From the NCBI GenBank assembly GCA_002729695.1, contig PBYQ01000031.1, forward strand, positions 1 to 64,000: 64,000 bases of DNA, given 5' to 3'. Source of the DNA: Citromicrobium sp. GTDB taxonomy: Bacteria; Pseudomonadota; Alphaproteobacteria; Sphingomonadales; Sphingomonadaceae. A model generated the notes under the pieces. The model was not told the origin of the DNA. It did no database searches and saw nothing but the letters and a program-made list of their open reading frames with translations. How positions within the stretch are numbered: position 1 is the stretch's first letter; each line of letters opens with the position of its first letter. Both the position numbers and the translations under genes were made by a program. Shown in pieces: positions 46,496-54,413 of this stretch.

Positions 46496-48075
46496 CGGCC
46501 GTATTCCGACCTCAAGCGCAGTTTGTCGATTTTTCCCGTCGCTGCCAATGGCATGTTCGCCAGTCGAAGCACGCTGTCGGGCCTCCACCAGCTCGCGACC
46601 TTGCCGTCCAGCGTGTCGAGCAGCGCCTCGTCGCCGATCTCGGCCCCGTCGCGCAGTTCGACCAGGAGAACCGGGCGCTCGCCCCACTTGGCGTGCTCGC
46701 GGCCTATTACCGCAGCTTGCGACACATCGGGATGCGCACCTACGATCGCCTCGATTTCCGCCGGGTTGATCCACTCCCCGCCCGATTTGATGAGGTCCTT
46801 GGCACGCCCGGTAATCGTCAGGATACCGCTCTCGTCGATGCGCGCCAGATCGCCGGTATCGAACCACCCATCCTGGGTCACGGGTTCTGCCTGCCCCAGA
46901 TAACGTTCCACCACGCTGGGACCACGCACCCACAGGTGGCCTTCCGCCCCGCGTTGCCGGTCCAGCGCCTTCCCCGATGCATCGGTCAGCATCAGATCGA
47001 TCCCGATCGCGGGACGGCCGGAAGCGGAAGGTGACCGCGTCCCGGCAGCTGGCGGCATCGCGGTGCCCAAGGGCGAGATCTCGGTCATCCCCCAGGTCGT
47101 CTGCACGCGGATACCGCGCCGCTCGATCCGCTCCATCAAGGAAGGAGACATGGCAGCGCCCCCCACCATGATCCGCCTCAGGGAAGGCAGATCCTCCCCC
47201 GTCTGGTCGAGATGATCCATCAGCCCGAGCCAGACCGTCGGCACGCCGACCCCCAAGGTGACCTGCTCCTCGACGATAAGCCGGGCCAGTGTCGCTCCGT
47301 CGGCATGTCGCCCTGGCAAGACAAGCTTGCCCCCCACCGCCGGAACCGAAAATGGCAGGCCCCAGGCGTTGGCGTGGAACATCGGAACCATGGTGAGAAT
47401 GGCATCCTCGCCAGTCAGCCCTGCGACATCTGCCTGCAGCTGGCGCAGGGTGTGCAGATAGTTGCCACGATGCGTGTAGGTGACGCCCTTCGGCGCCCCT
47501 GTCGTGCCCGAGGTGAAGCACAGTCCACAGGGCGCATCCTCGTCGAAGCGACCCCATTCCACCTCGCGCGTCGCCTGCCGCGTCGCATCGGCCAAAGTCC
47601 CTGCCTTGAACGTGTCACCGGCAATCTGCCCGGCAGACAGACCGTTATCGATCAGGAGCACCTCTTTAATCGCCGTACCCAGAGCTAGAACGTCGCTCGC
47701 CAGCGGCTGGAGGTCGGCGCTCAGGATCAATAAGCGCGCACCGCTCTCGCCCAGCATCGCGGCGAGCTGTGTGGGTAGCAACCTCGGATTGAGCGTGTGG
47801 CAGATCGCGCCCATGCCCATGATGCCGTACCAGCTTTCGAGGTGCTCCTGCGTATTCCATGCGAGCGTCGCGACGACATCGCCCTGGCCTGCGCCGCGCT
47901 CCGCCAGCGCCGCCGAAACGCGCTGCGCCTGTGCCCGCAGCGCAAGGTAGTCGGTCCGGGTCGAGTCACCGGCTCCCGTGGCAGTAACCACTTGCGAACG
48001 GGAATGCCATTTCGCCGCGTGATCGAGAAACTTGTCAACCGTCAGAGAATAAGGCTGCATCGCACCCGGTATCAT
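46492..48075 (-). CDS. AMP-dependent acyl-CoA synthetase (medium/long-chain type)
   Basis: A 527-residue adenylate-forming ligase. The P-loop is in LCFTSGTTGAPKGVTYTH. The acyl-binding gate region is HANAWGLPFSVPAVGGKLVLPG, followed by QTTWGMTEISPLGT and the hinge WFDTGDLARIDESGILTITGRAKDLIKSGGEWI. The terminal catalytic Lys is in MPLAATGKIDKLRLR. It activates a carboxylic acid, presumably one released by the neighbouring esterases, to its CoA ester. The ATG at 48075 is chosen because it overlaps the esterase 2 stop (ATGA); ATG at 48081 would add two residues. It is followed by TetR through another ATGA overlap. Confidence 0.92.
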   Translation of the reverse strand: MIPGAMQPYSLTVDKFLDHAAKWHSRSQVVTATGAGDSTRTDYLALRAQAQRVSAALAERGAGQGDVVATLAWNTQEHLESWYGIMGMGAICHTLNPRLLPTQLAAMLGESGARLLILSADLQPLASDVLALGTAIKEVLLIDNGLSAGQIAGDTFKAGTLADATRQATREVEWGRFDEDAPCGLCFTSGTTGAPKGVTYTHRGNYLHTLRQLQADVAGLTGEDAILTMVPMFHANAWGLPFSVPAVGGKLVLPGRHADGATLARLIVEEQVTLGVGVPTVWLGLMDHLDQTGEDLPSLRRIMVGGAAMSPSLMERIERRGIRVQTTWGMTEISPLGTAMPPAAGTRSPSASGRPAIGIDLMLTDASGKALDRQRGAEGHLWVRGPSVVERYLGQAEPVTQDGWFDTGDLARIDESGILTITGRAKDLIKSGGEWINPAEIEAIVGAHPDVSQAAVIGREHAKWGERPVLLVELRDGAEIGDEALLDTLDGKVASWWRPDSVLRLANMPLAATGKIDKLRLRSEYGR

Positions 48076-49754
48076 TGGCATCCCTCGACCTTCGGGGGGA
48101 CGGGCGGGCTCGCAACTCCGGTGTTCCAGTGCCACGGCTGGTCGCCCGCCGCACGCCTTCGGCACACCACCGCCTCGTTCAGCGCATAACGCGTGCCGAG
48201 CAACTGCTTGCCGGTCTGCGGCACCGCGTCGAATACCATGAAGTTGGCATCCGGCCCGTAGGCGGGCCAATCCACCTGACCGTGCGCCGTCGGTAAGCCG
48301 TCACGCGCGAAGCTCGTCCAGTATTGCATCATCGCACCCGAAAGCTCGCGCTCGTCAGCCTTGCGGGGAATGCTCGGCCAGTTCGGCGCAGTGTCGTGGA
48401 TAGTCCCGAAAACGTATGGAATTTCTGACGCGTGGAAGGCGTGCAGCCCGGCCTTGTCCGCCGCAGGATAGCCGTGGTCGAACAGGTAGAGATACGCGTC
48501 TTCGCCAAGGATGGTCTGCTTTCGCGCAAGCCGCTCCGCAGTCCAGCCGTAGAGCGCGTCGCGGGTGGCAGCGAGCATGCTCTCGTCGATATTGTCGGAC
48601 GGATAGAGCGCAAGGAAGACCTCCGCGAGATCGCCGTACTGCTCGCGGATCTTTTCCTCGTAGGCCGACCTGGTCGCAGGAGCAGGCGGCAGAAGACGAC
48701 GCAGTGAGCGGATTTCGCCGCTGTTGAACCCTGCAAGCAGGGGAACGGGCGCCTGCTCCCCGCGATCGAAAGTCTCGGCGATCTGATGCGGGATCAGCTT
48801 CCCGTCGACCGTGCTCCAGGTGAGAAAACCTGCGCGGGCCGCGCGGTTGACCAGCGCGCCCGGCTCCATGTCGCGTAGCGCGGCGAGATCGGGCGCATCG
48901 AGCTGGCCCTGCAGCCAGGTCCCCATCGATTCTGCTGAAGGATGCCCGTTCTGCGCTGTCTTCAGCGCAGGCGAGGATATCATGTAGGCGCTTTCCATGA
49001 TCGCCTTGTCGAACAGGCCACGCGCCGCGGGCGAAGTCATCAGCCACATGACGCTCAGCGCACCTGCCGATTCCCCGGCGATTGTCACGTTGTCGGGGTT
49101 GCCGCCGAAGGCTTTGATATTCTGCTCGATCCAGCGGAGCGCCGCGATCTGGTCCATGAGCCCGTAATTGCCCGAGATCTGCTCGGGCGACTCCGTACTG
49201 AGCTCGGGGTGGGCAAGGAAACCCAGCACACCGAGGCGGTAGTTGATCGACACGACGACCACGCCCTGTTTCGCAAGCCGCGCACCGTCATACATTTCGA
49301 AACTGCTCGCGCCCGAAACCAGCGCGCCGCCGTGGATCCACACGAACACCGGGGCATTCTCGGCATCTTGCGGAGTCCAAACGTTGAGCGAGAGGCAATC
49401 CTCACTCATCGCACCGACGTCTTCGTAATAGATGCCGTTGGCCGCACCCGGGACGGTCGGCTGATAGCACGCCGGGCCGAACGCCGTTGCATCGCGCACA
49501 CCGTCCCACCGCTCCGCAGGACGCGGCGGCTGCCAGCGTGCCTCACCCACCGGCGGGGCGGCGTAGGGAATACCCTTGTAAACAGCGACTGCACCTTCGC
49601 TGGTTCCTCTGACCGAACCTGCTGGCGCATCGACTACCGCACCGCCCGCATCTTGGGCATCGCCGGGCGCCGCCGCCGACGCGACCATGGCGCAACTGGA
49701 GACAAAGGCGATGGATATCAGGGCGAAGAAATGAAGTAGCCTGTAAGTCTGCAC
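48072..49754 (-). CDS. type-B carboxylesterase 2
   Basis: A 560-residue COesterase. VQTYRLLHFFALISIAFVSS is a secretion signal, with a possible lipobox at VSSC or cleavage after ASAAA. YKGIPYAAPPVGEARWQPP, SEDCLSLNVWTPQ and the oxyanion HGGA are followed by the nucleophile in GESAGALSVMWLM; the His is in HAFHASEIPYVFG. GTG at 49754 is used because AGGTGA lies five bases ahead; another GTG three codons upstream is possible. It shares the fold and many local segments with esterase 1 but is diverged, suggesting an old duplication with distinct substrate or location. First gene of the esterase-ligase-TetR transcript. Confidence 0.9.
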   Translation of the reverse strand: MQTYRLLHFFALISIAFVSSCAMVASAAAPGDAQDAGGAVVDAPAGSVRGTSEGAVAVYKGIPYAAPPVGEARWQPPRPAERWDGVRDATAFGPACYQPTVPGAANGIYYEDVGAMSEDCLSLNVWTPQDAENAPVFVWIHGGALVSGASSFEMYDGARLAKQGVVVVSINYRLGVLGFLAHPELSTESPEQISGNYGLMDQIAALRWIEQNIKAFGGNPDNVTIAGESAGALSVMWLMTSPAARGLFDKAIMESAYMISSPALKTAQNGHPSAESMGTWLQGQLDAPDLAALRDMEPGALVNRAARAGFLTWSTVDGKLIPHQIAETFDRGEQAPVPLLAGFNSGEIRSLRRLLPPAPATRSAYEEKIREQYGDLAEVFLALYPSDNIDESMLAATRDALYGWTAERLARKQTILGEDAYLYLFDHGYPAADKAGLHAFHASEIPYVFGTIHDTAPNWPSIPRKADERELSGAMMQYWTSFARDGLPTAHGQVDWPAYGPDANFMVFDAVPQTGKQLLGTRYALNEAVVCRRRAAGDQPWHWNTGVASPPVPPKVEGCQ

Positions 49755-49825
49755 GATAATCACCTGGGTAGTGCAGCGCGGGTCGCCCCCTTCGATCCAA
49801 GGTGAGCAATGCACGCCAGTTTGGG

Positions 49826-49853
49826 CCCCGCGCGCCCATGTGGGCGCGCGGGG
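49826..49853. terminator. GC-rich hairpin after the second TonB receptor gene
   Basis: CCCCGCGCGCCCA pairs with TGGGCGCGCGGGG over 13 positions with almost no loop (TG), so the real stem is about 11 bp. It starts 10 bases after the receptor stop. No T-run follows on the minus strand; it may attenuate read-through from the receptor gene into esterase 2. Confidence 0.6.
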
Positions 49854-49863
49854 GAAGACGGCT

Positions 49864-52209
49864 CTAGAACGTGTAGCTGGTCCGTAGCCCGAAGGTGCGC
49901 GGACGCAGGCGACCGTAGCGCCCATCCAGGAAAGCTTCCGGGTGGACGTAGGTGATCGCATCGTTGTTCGTTACGTTTTCGATATAGGCCGTGACCGAAA
50001 GATCAGGCGTCAGGTTCACCCCAGCATAGGCATTGACGAAAACGTACTCGTCGGTGAAGTCGTATTGCGGCGACTGCACGTTGGGCTGCCCGGGCACGTT
50101 CGGGAACAGGCCGGGGAACGAGCCGACATAGGCTACATTGCCGGTAACGAAGGCCGTCTCCGTATCACCGACCGCGAAGCTGTAGGTCGCAGTTGCCGAA
50201 CCCTGGAACTCGGGCGTTGCCAGCCGGATGTCGGGCTCCGCACCCGATATCGCCGCTTCGCTTGCCGACAGATCGTCGATATGGGCGTCGATATAAGCCC
50301 CGCTCGCCGACAGCCTTAGCCCGTCGACCGGCCTTGCGACCAGTTCGAATTCGAAGCCCTTGCTCACCGCGCCGCCGATATTTGTGGCGAACTGGATTGC
50401 GTCCGAAACGCGGTTCGCCTGCACCTGGATGTTGTTCCAGTCGATGTAGAAGGCGGCCAGATTGGCAGTGAAGCGATTGTTGAAGAACGACCCCTTCAGG
50501 CCGACTTCATAGTTGGTCAGCTTGTCCGAAGTTGCCCCGGCTGGAATGGTGATGTCGTTCGGCTGCGCCGCCGGCGGTGCAAGCCCGGCGCGCGCATTGA
50601 CGACCGGCGGACGAAAGCCGGTGGACACGGTCGCGTAGGTTGTGAGGTTGGCGCTCGGCTTGAACGAAGCGCTAGCCTTCCAGGAAAGCTTGTCGTCCTT
50701 CGCCAGCAACCCGGTCGATGGCTGGATGGACGTGATCGTCAGCGCCGGTATGAAACCCAGGCACTGCGCTGTGAACACGGTGCAATAGCCTCTGGTGAGG
50801 AAATTGCTGTTGTAGCCGCCGCCGCGGGTCGTGGTCTGCACCTCGACCTCGCCGTAGCGCAGCCCGCCGGTAACCCAGAAGCTGTCGCTGAAACGATAGG
50901 TCAGCTCGCCGAACACAGCCTTTTCGCTGATGTCGGTGTAGTTCTTGAACCGCTGGTAATACAGGTCTGTAAACTGGGTGGTGTTCGTCTGGTTCAGGAA
51001 CGCCTGCGTTGTGCGATAATCGAAATCGACGTTGCGCCTTTTGTCGAAGTAGAAGCCGCCGATGATCCATTCGATCGGGCCGGGGTGCGACGATGTCAGG
51101 CGCACTTCCTGAACGAAGATGTCGTCGGCCCCCACCGCGTCGAGCGAGAATGGCACCAACTGGTTGTAGGTGCCGGCAAGATCGACGATGAAGTCGCCGG
51201 TCAGGTCCGAATAGGTGCTCGAGCTCACCAGCTCGGCAAAGCCGAAGTCGACGTTCACCGTGGCGTTGATCGCGAGCAGGTCGCTCTGGAACAGGTCGGG
51301 CTGGTCGGTCCTGCGGACGAACTTGCCGAGGTTAGGGTTGGTCAGCGATGAATCGGCAGGATTGCTGATTTCCTTGTTCACCGACAGCTTGACCGAGAAC
51401 CGGTCGGTCGGCTCGATCAGCAGCGCAGCACGGACGCCGTAAGCTTCGATCGAGTTGGCATCGTCGATCCCGGTGCCGATATTGTCGACCCAGCCATCTT
51501 CGTTGCGGTAATAACCGACCGCGCGAAATGCGACGGTATCTTCCGCGATGGGCACATTGACCATGCCGTTGTAGCGCTGCCGCAGCCCGCCCATTTCGGT
51601 GTAGCCCAGGTCGACCAGCGCGGACGCTTCGAACCGGTTCGGATTGGGCGCCTTGGTAATGATCCGCATCGCGCCTGCGAGCGATCCCGAACCGAACAGC
51701 GTGCCCTGCGGGCCGCGCAGGAATTCGACGCGTTCGACGTCGTAAAGGTTCGGGTCGAGGATCGTCGAGTTGCCGTTCGCGGAGATCGGCAGTTCGTCGA
51801 TATAGATCGCGACTGGTGCCTGCAGGCCAGCGCTGTACCCGTTGGTCGAGATACCGCGCGCGGTGAAATTGTTGAAGTTCTGAGTTGGCCGGTTGAGCAC
51901 GACGCCTGGCGTTTCGCGCGCAAGCCGCTCGTAACCGACGATGCCATTCGCGGTCAGCTCTTCCTGGGTGAAAGCGCTGACGCTGAGCGGCACATCCTGC
52001 AGCCGCGCCTCGCGCCGGGTTGCGGTGACGATGATCGTGTTGCCCTCTCCGGCCTTGGCCGCGGGCGAAATCTCTTCGACGGTTTCGGTCTCCGCGTCGA
52101 CATCGTCTTGCGACTGGCTGGCAGCCTGAGCGCTGGCTGCGGTCGGCAAGAACACAAACGCGGCCGCAGATGCGGTCGCCAGAAGCGATCCCCTCATAGT
52201 CCTCTCCAT
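49864..52209 (-). CDS. TonB-dependent receptor of the ester cluster
   Basis: A 781-residue outer-membrane receptor. The signal peptide (MERTMRGSLLATASAAAFVFLPTAASAQA-type, cleaved after about residue 28) is followed by a long acidic linker and the TonB contact site TIIVTATRREARLQDVPLSVSAF. The plug has FTARGISTNGYSAG, VAIYIDELPIS and VEFLRGPQGTLFGSGSLAGAMRIIT, and the barrel closes with LRPRTFGLRTSYTF. This is the Sphingomonad catabolic type (short form, close to receptors for aromatic or lipid-like substrates) rather than the glucan type. The ATG at 52209 is used; ATG at 52197 is equally possible. A 22-bp palindrome lies about 65 bases upstream. Confidence 0.92.
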   Translation of the reverse strand: MERTMRGSLLATASAAAFVFLPTAASAQAASQSQDDVDAETETVEEISPAAKAGEGNTIIVTATRREARLQDVPLSVSAFTQEELTANGIVGYERLARETPGVVLNRPTQNFNNFTARGISTNGYSAGLQAPVAIYIDELPISANGNSTILDPNLYDVERVEFLRGPQGTLFGSGSLAGAMRIITKAPNPNRFEASALVDLGYTEMGGLRQRYNGMVNVPIAEDTVAFRAVGYYRNEDGWVDNIGTGIDDANSIEAYGVRAALLIEPTDRFSVKLSVNKEISNPADSSLTNPNLGKFVRRTDQPDLFQSDLLAINATVNVDFGFAELVSSSTYSDLTGDFIVDLAGTYNQLVPFSLDAVGADDIFVQEVRLTSSHPGPIEWIIGGFYFDKRRNVDFDYRTTQAFLNQTNTTQFTDLYYQRFKNYTDISEKAVFGELTYRFSDSFWVTGGLRYGEVEVQTTTRGGGYNSNFLTRGYCTVFTAQCLGFIPALTITSIQPSTGLLAKDDKLSWKASASFKPSANLTTYATVSTGFRPPVVNARAGLAPPAAQPNDITIPAGATSDKLTNYEVGLKGSFFNNRFTANLAAFYIDWNNIQVQANRVSDAIQFATNIGGAVSKGFEFELVARPVDGLRLSASGAYIDAHIDDLSASEAAISGAEPDIRLATPEFQGSATATYSFAVGDTETAFVTGNVAYVGSFPGLFPNVPGQPNVQSPQYDFTDEYVFVNAYAGVNLTPDLSVTAYIENVTNNDAITYVHPEAFLDGRYGRLRPRTFGLRTSYTF

Positions 52210-52602
52210 TTTCTCCCGGCCATCTTTGCGCCGTGGTGGAGCCCTCATCCGCGAATCGAGTCGTCATGTCAACATTCACTCACGTTCGTGTGAATGTCTT
52301 TCCCGGTCGGGGACGTCTTCATGCGCGAAACAGGAATGCGATCACGGCGCGCGCCCTTGTTTGCGCTGCATGCGGACAGTGGAGGGTGCGGTGCCTGGGA
52401 TGCGCTGCGCATAGTGGCGCGAACGACCACGAATGCCCCACCAGTTGGATGCGGCAGGGCCGAACGGCCGGTCACCTTAGTGCGGTGCGCGGATTGGCAG
52501 CCGGTGGGGCGGCGCTGGCGTGATACGAACACGCGACCCCATTGGTTGATAAGACAGCAATGCGCCGATCAATCGGCCGATGGTCGGATAATGATCCGGA
52601 GA
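52210..52602. other. intergenic region between the TonB receptor and anti-sigma genes
   Basis: 393 bases with no credible gene; short open frames on both strands have arginine- and cysteine-rich composition unlike the neighbours. The receptor promoter must be here, with the operator palindrome at 52274-52295. The remaining 300 bases (52300-52602), behind the end of the anti-sigma gene, show no clear structure. Confidence 0.6.
52274..52295. promoter_or_regulatory. 22-bp palindromic operator candidate before the second TonB receptor gene
   Basis: ATTCAC-N10-GTGAAT with perfect outer arms; the symmetry extends one base further on each side (CATTCAC/GTGAATG) and to ACATTCAC/GTGAATGT. It has the same geometry as the site at 45660-45681. 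The TetR protein of this cluster is the natural candidate to bind both. Confidence 0.72.
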
Positions 52603-53349
52603 TCAGACCTGATCAAGCGTCCCTGCCAATAGGATCGGCAAGGTCGGAGTCTCGTGGCGCTGGCCGTCATCATCCTCAAATGTCACGGCGAGGGTCGATC
52701 CTGCAACGAGCAGGCGCACTTCTTCCGGCGTGAGCGCGCGGTCGAAAGCCCCGGATCCGGGGATCGCGCCCAGCGAAACCGGCGCACCCCCGGCCGGAAT
52801 GACCCACAATTCCGGGGTCTTCCCGCTTTCGGCTTCCAATCCGGAAACATTGAGGGCGAGCCTGTTGCCCGCCATGTCGATCACCCCGGCGAGCTTGCGA
52901 GACGCGTCCTCGTCCTGAAGCTGGGCGATGAGCTGCGGGCCCGCCTGCGAACTGGGCGACTGGTCCGGCGCCTCGGATACGCGCGGTGTTGCGAGGAAAA
53001 GCACCAGGCTGGCCACTGCCATAGCCGCACCGGCGAACAGTGCAGCCACGCTCGACCGCGACATTCTCCGATCTGCCAGCGAGGCGGCAGCGCTGCGATC
53101 CGAAGCCTCGATCGCGTCGATCCGCGCCTCGATACCACGCCAAACTGCTGCCGAGACCGCGAAAGGCGATGTCGCCTCGGCCATCGTACCCAGACGGTAG
53201 GTCCACCATTCGACCGCGTCTGCGAAGTCGCCATCCGCCAGCATCGCGCGGCGAGCCGCGCTGAGTTCCTCGCCTTCAAGCACGCCGAGCGCATGTTCGC
53301 CCGCGCGGATAAAAGCGTCGTCATCGATGGGTGAGGTCGTATCAGCCAC
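52603..53349 (-). CDS. anti-sigma factor, RskA-like
   Basis: A 248-residue membrane anti-sigma factor. The cytoplasmic N-terminus (residues 1-95, DDAFIRAGEHALGVLEGEELSAARR, VWRGIEARIDAIEA) has no zinc-finger H-x-x-x-C-x-x-C and matches the RskA N-terminal sigma-binding type. One transmembrane helix follows at about 99-120 (VAALFAGAAMAVASLVLFLAT). The periplasmic RskA domain has LNVSGLEAESGKTPELWVIPAGGAPVSLG. It should hold the ECF sigma factor encoded just upstream until proteolysis. It overlaps that gene by eight bases. Confidence 0.92.
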   Translation of the reverse strand: MADTTSPIDDDAFIRAGEHALGVLEGEELSAARRAMLADGDFADAVEWWTYRLGTMAEATSPFAVSAAVWRGIEARIDAIEASDRSAAASLADRRMSRSSVAALFAGAAMAVASLVLFLATPRVSEAPDQSPSSQAGPQLIAQLQDEDASRKLAGVIDMAGNRLALNVSGLEAESGKTPELWVIPAGGAPVSLGAIPGSGAFDRALTPEEVRLLVAGSTLAVTFEDDDGQRHETPTLPILLAGTLDQV

Positions 53350-53920
53350 CCAGACATCCTCTCAGCCCGGCAAGCCCGCGCCTGATCCAGCTTTTCAACG
53401 TGCCGAGAGGAACGTCGACCTTTTCCGCCAGCTCCGAATGCGAAAGCCCCTCGAAAAACGCCAGTTTGATCGACCGGCGGTGATCTTCCCGAAGGGTCTC
53501 CAGGCAATCGGCCAGGGCGACACTGTCTTCCTGTGTGCAAAGCCAGTCGTCCGCGGGCACTATCGAAGTATCGGCCAGGTCGGGAAACTCGTCATCCCCG
53601 AATTCATCGTCGCGCCCGCGATTGCGCAGGCTGTTCAGGGCCAAGTTGCGGGCGATCGTGCAAAGCCACGTGATCGGGCTGCCCTTGGCGGGATCGAACC
53701 GGCCAGCGCGACGCCATACCGTTACGTAGACCTCTTGCACCAGATCTTCGGCGACCTCGCGCCGACGGACAATCCGGATGATCGTGCCGAAGACCTTGGC
53801 CGACGTCATGTCGTAAACCGTCTGGAGCGATGCGCGGTCTCCCGCAGCGACTGCCGTCAGGGATTGGACCAGGATGGCTTTCCGATCAGTCACAGTCCCC
53901 TCTTTCCTTCCCGCGCCCAT
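53342..53920 (-). CDS. ECF-type RNA polymerase sigma factor
   Basis: A 192-residue sigma factor of the SigK-like ECF group. Region 2 is at about residues 28-95 (YDMTSAKVFGTIIRIVRRREVAEDLVQEVYVTVW). Region 4 is at about 130-185 (ALADCLETLREDHRRSIKLAFFEGLSHSELAEKVDVPLGTLKSWIRRGL). It is paired with the RskA-like anti-sigma gene downstream, the standard arrangement. The trigger is likely an envelope or oxidative signal sensed by the anti-sigma factor. Targets are not shown; the neighbouring DUF4331/HupE operon and the winged-helix gene are candidates. Confidence 0.95.
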   Translation of the reverse strand: MGAGRKEGTVTDRKAILVQSLTAVAAGDRASLQTVYDMTSAKVFGTIIRIVRRREVAEDLVQEVYVTVWRRAGRFDPAKGSPITWLCTIARNLALNSLRNRGRDDEFGDDEFPDLADTSIVPADDWLCTQEDSVALADCLETLREDHRRSIKLAFFEGLSHSELAEKVDVPLGTLKSWIRRGLAGLRGCLGG

Positions 53921-54040
53921 CTACAATCCATAGCATTGAAACGTCGAAGATAAATTTTTTCCGCCTCGAGTGCATCCGAACCGGCTTCTCCCTTGTAACT
54001 CCGCTCACGGCATCCCGATCGGCGAGGGGAGAACGCAGAC

Positions 54041-54409
54041 ATGCCAAATCAGACATGCCCGCATTGCGGGGAGCAATTGGTGGAAGACACCAAGATTGCC
54101 TACGGCAACATTATCGTCGAAGATCGCGGAGTTCTGTATTTCCAAGGCGAAAGACTGGAACTGCCGAGGGTTCAGCATCAGATCGTCGAAGCGCTGATCG
54201 CTGCCAGAGGGCGTGCCCTGACACGCTCCTATCTCGCCGAATGGCTTGATGGCGATGTCTTCGACCAATCGATTTCGGTGTATGTCGGTCGCGTCCGTTC
54301 GACCTTCAGGGAAATCGATCCGGACTTCGACCAGATCGTTTCGGTGCGGGGTTTCGCGGCCTACAAATGGGAATTCAAATCGGGGCGTGGACATCGCGTG
54401 ACGCATTGA
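54041..54409 (+). CDS. stand-alone winged-helix (OmpR/PhoB-type) DNA-binding protein with CxxC motif
   Basis: A 122-residue protein. It begins MPNQTCPHCGEQLVED, a C-x-x-C half-ribbon. Residues about 22-112 then form a Trans_reg_C winged helix: IVEDRGVLYFQGERLELPRVQHQIVEALIAARGRALTRSYLAEWL, ISVYVGRVRSTFREID and IVSVRGFAAYKWEF, the last being the RGxGY wing in variant form. There is no receiver domain, so it is not a normal response regulator. It is transcribed opposite to the ECF pair and convergent with the HupE gene. Target sites are unknown; it could regulate either neighbour. Confidence 0.85.
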   Translation: MPNQTCPHCGEQLVEDTKIAYGNIIVEDRGVLYFQGERLELPRVQHQIVEALIAARGRALTRSYLAEWLDGDVFDQSISVYVGRVRSTFREIDPDFDQIVSVRGFAAYKWEFKSGRGHRVTH

Positions 54410-54413
54410 ACGG

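Noticed and set aside
43015..52209. Ester cluster as a horizontally acquired island
   Set aside because: No integrase, transposase, tRNA junction or direct repeats at the edges, and base composition looks like the neighbours.
52294..52632. 112-codon open frame on the plus strand in the gap before the anti-sigma gene
   Set aside because: Arginine/cysteine-rich shadow-like composition; it overlaps the end of the anti-sigma gene and has no homology I recognise.
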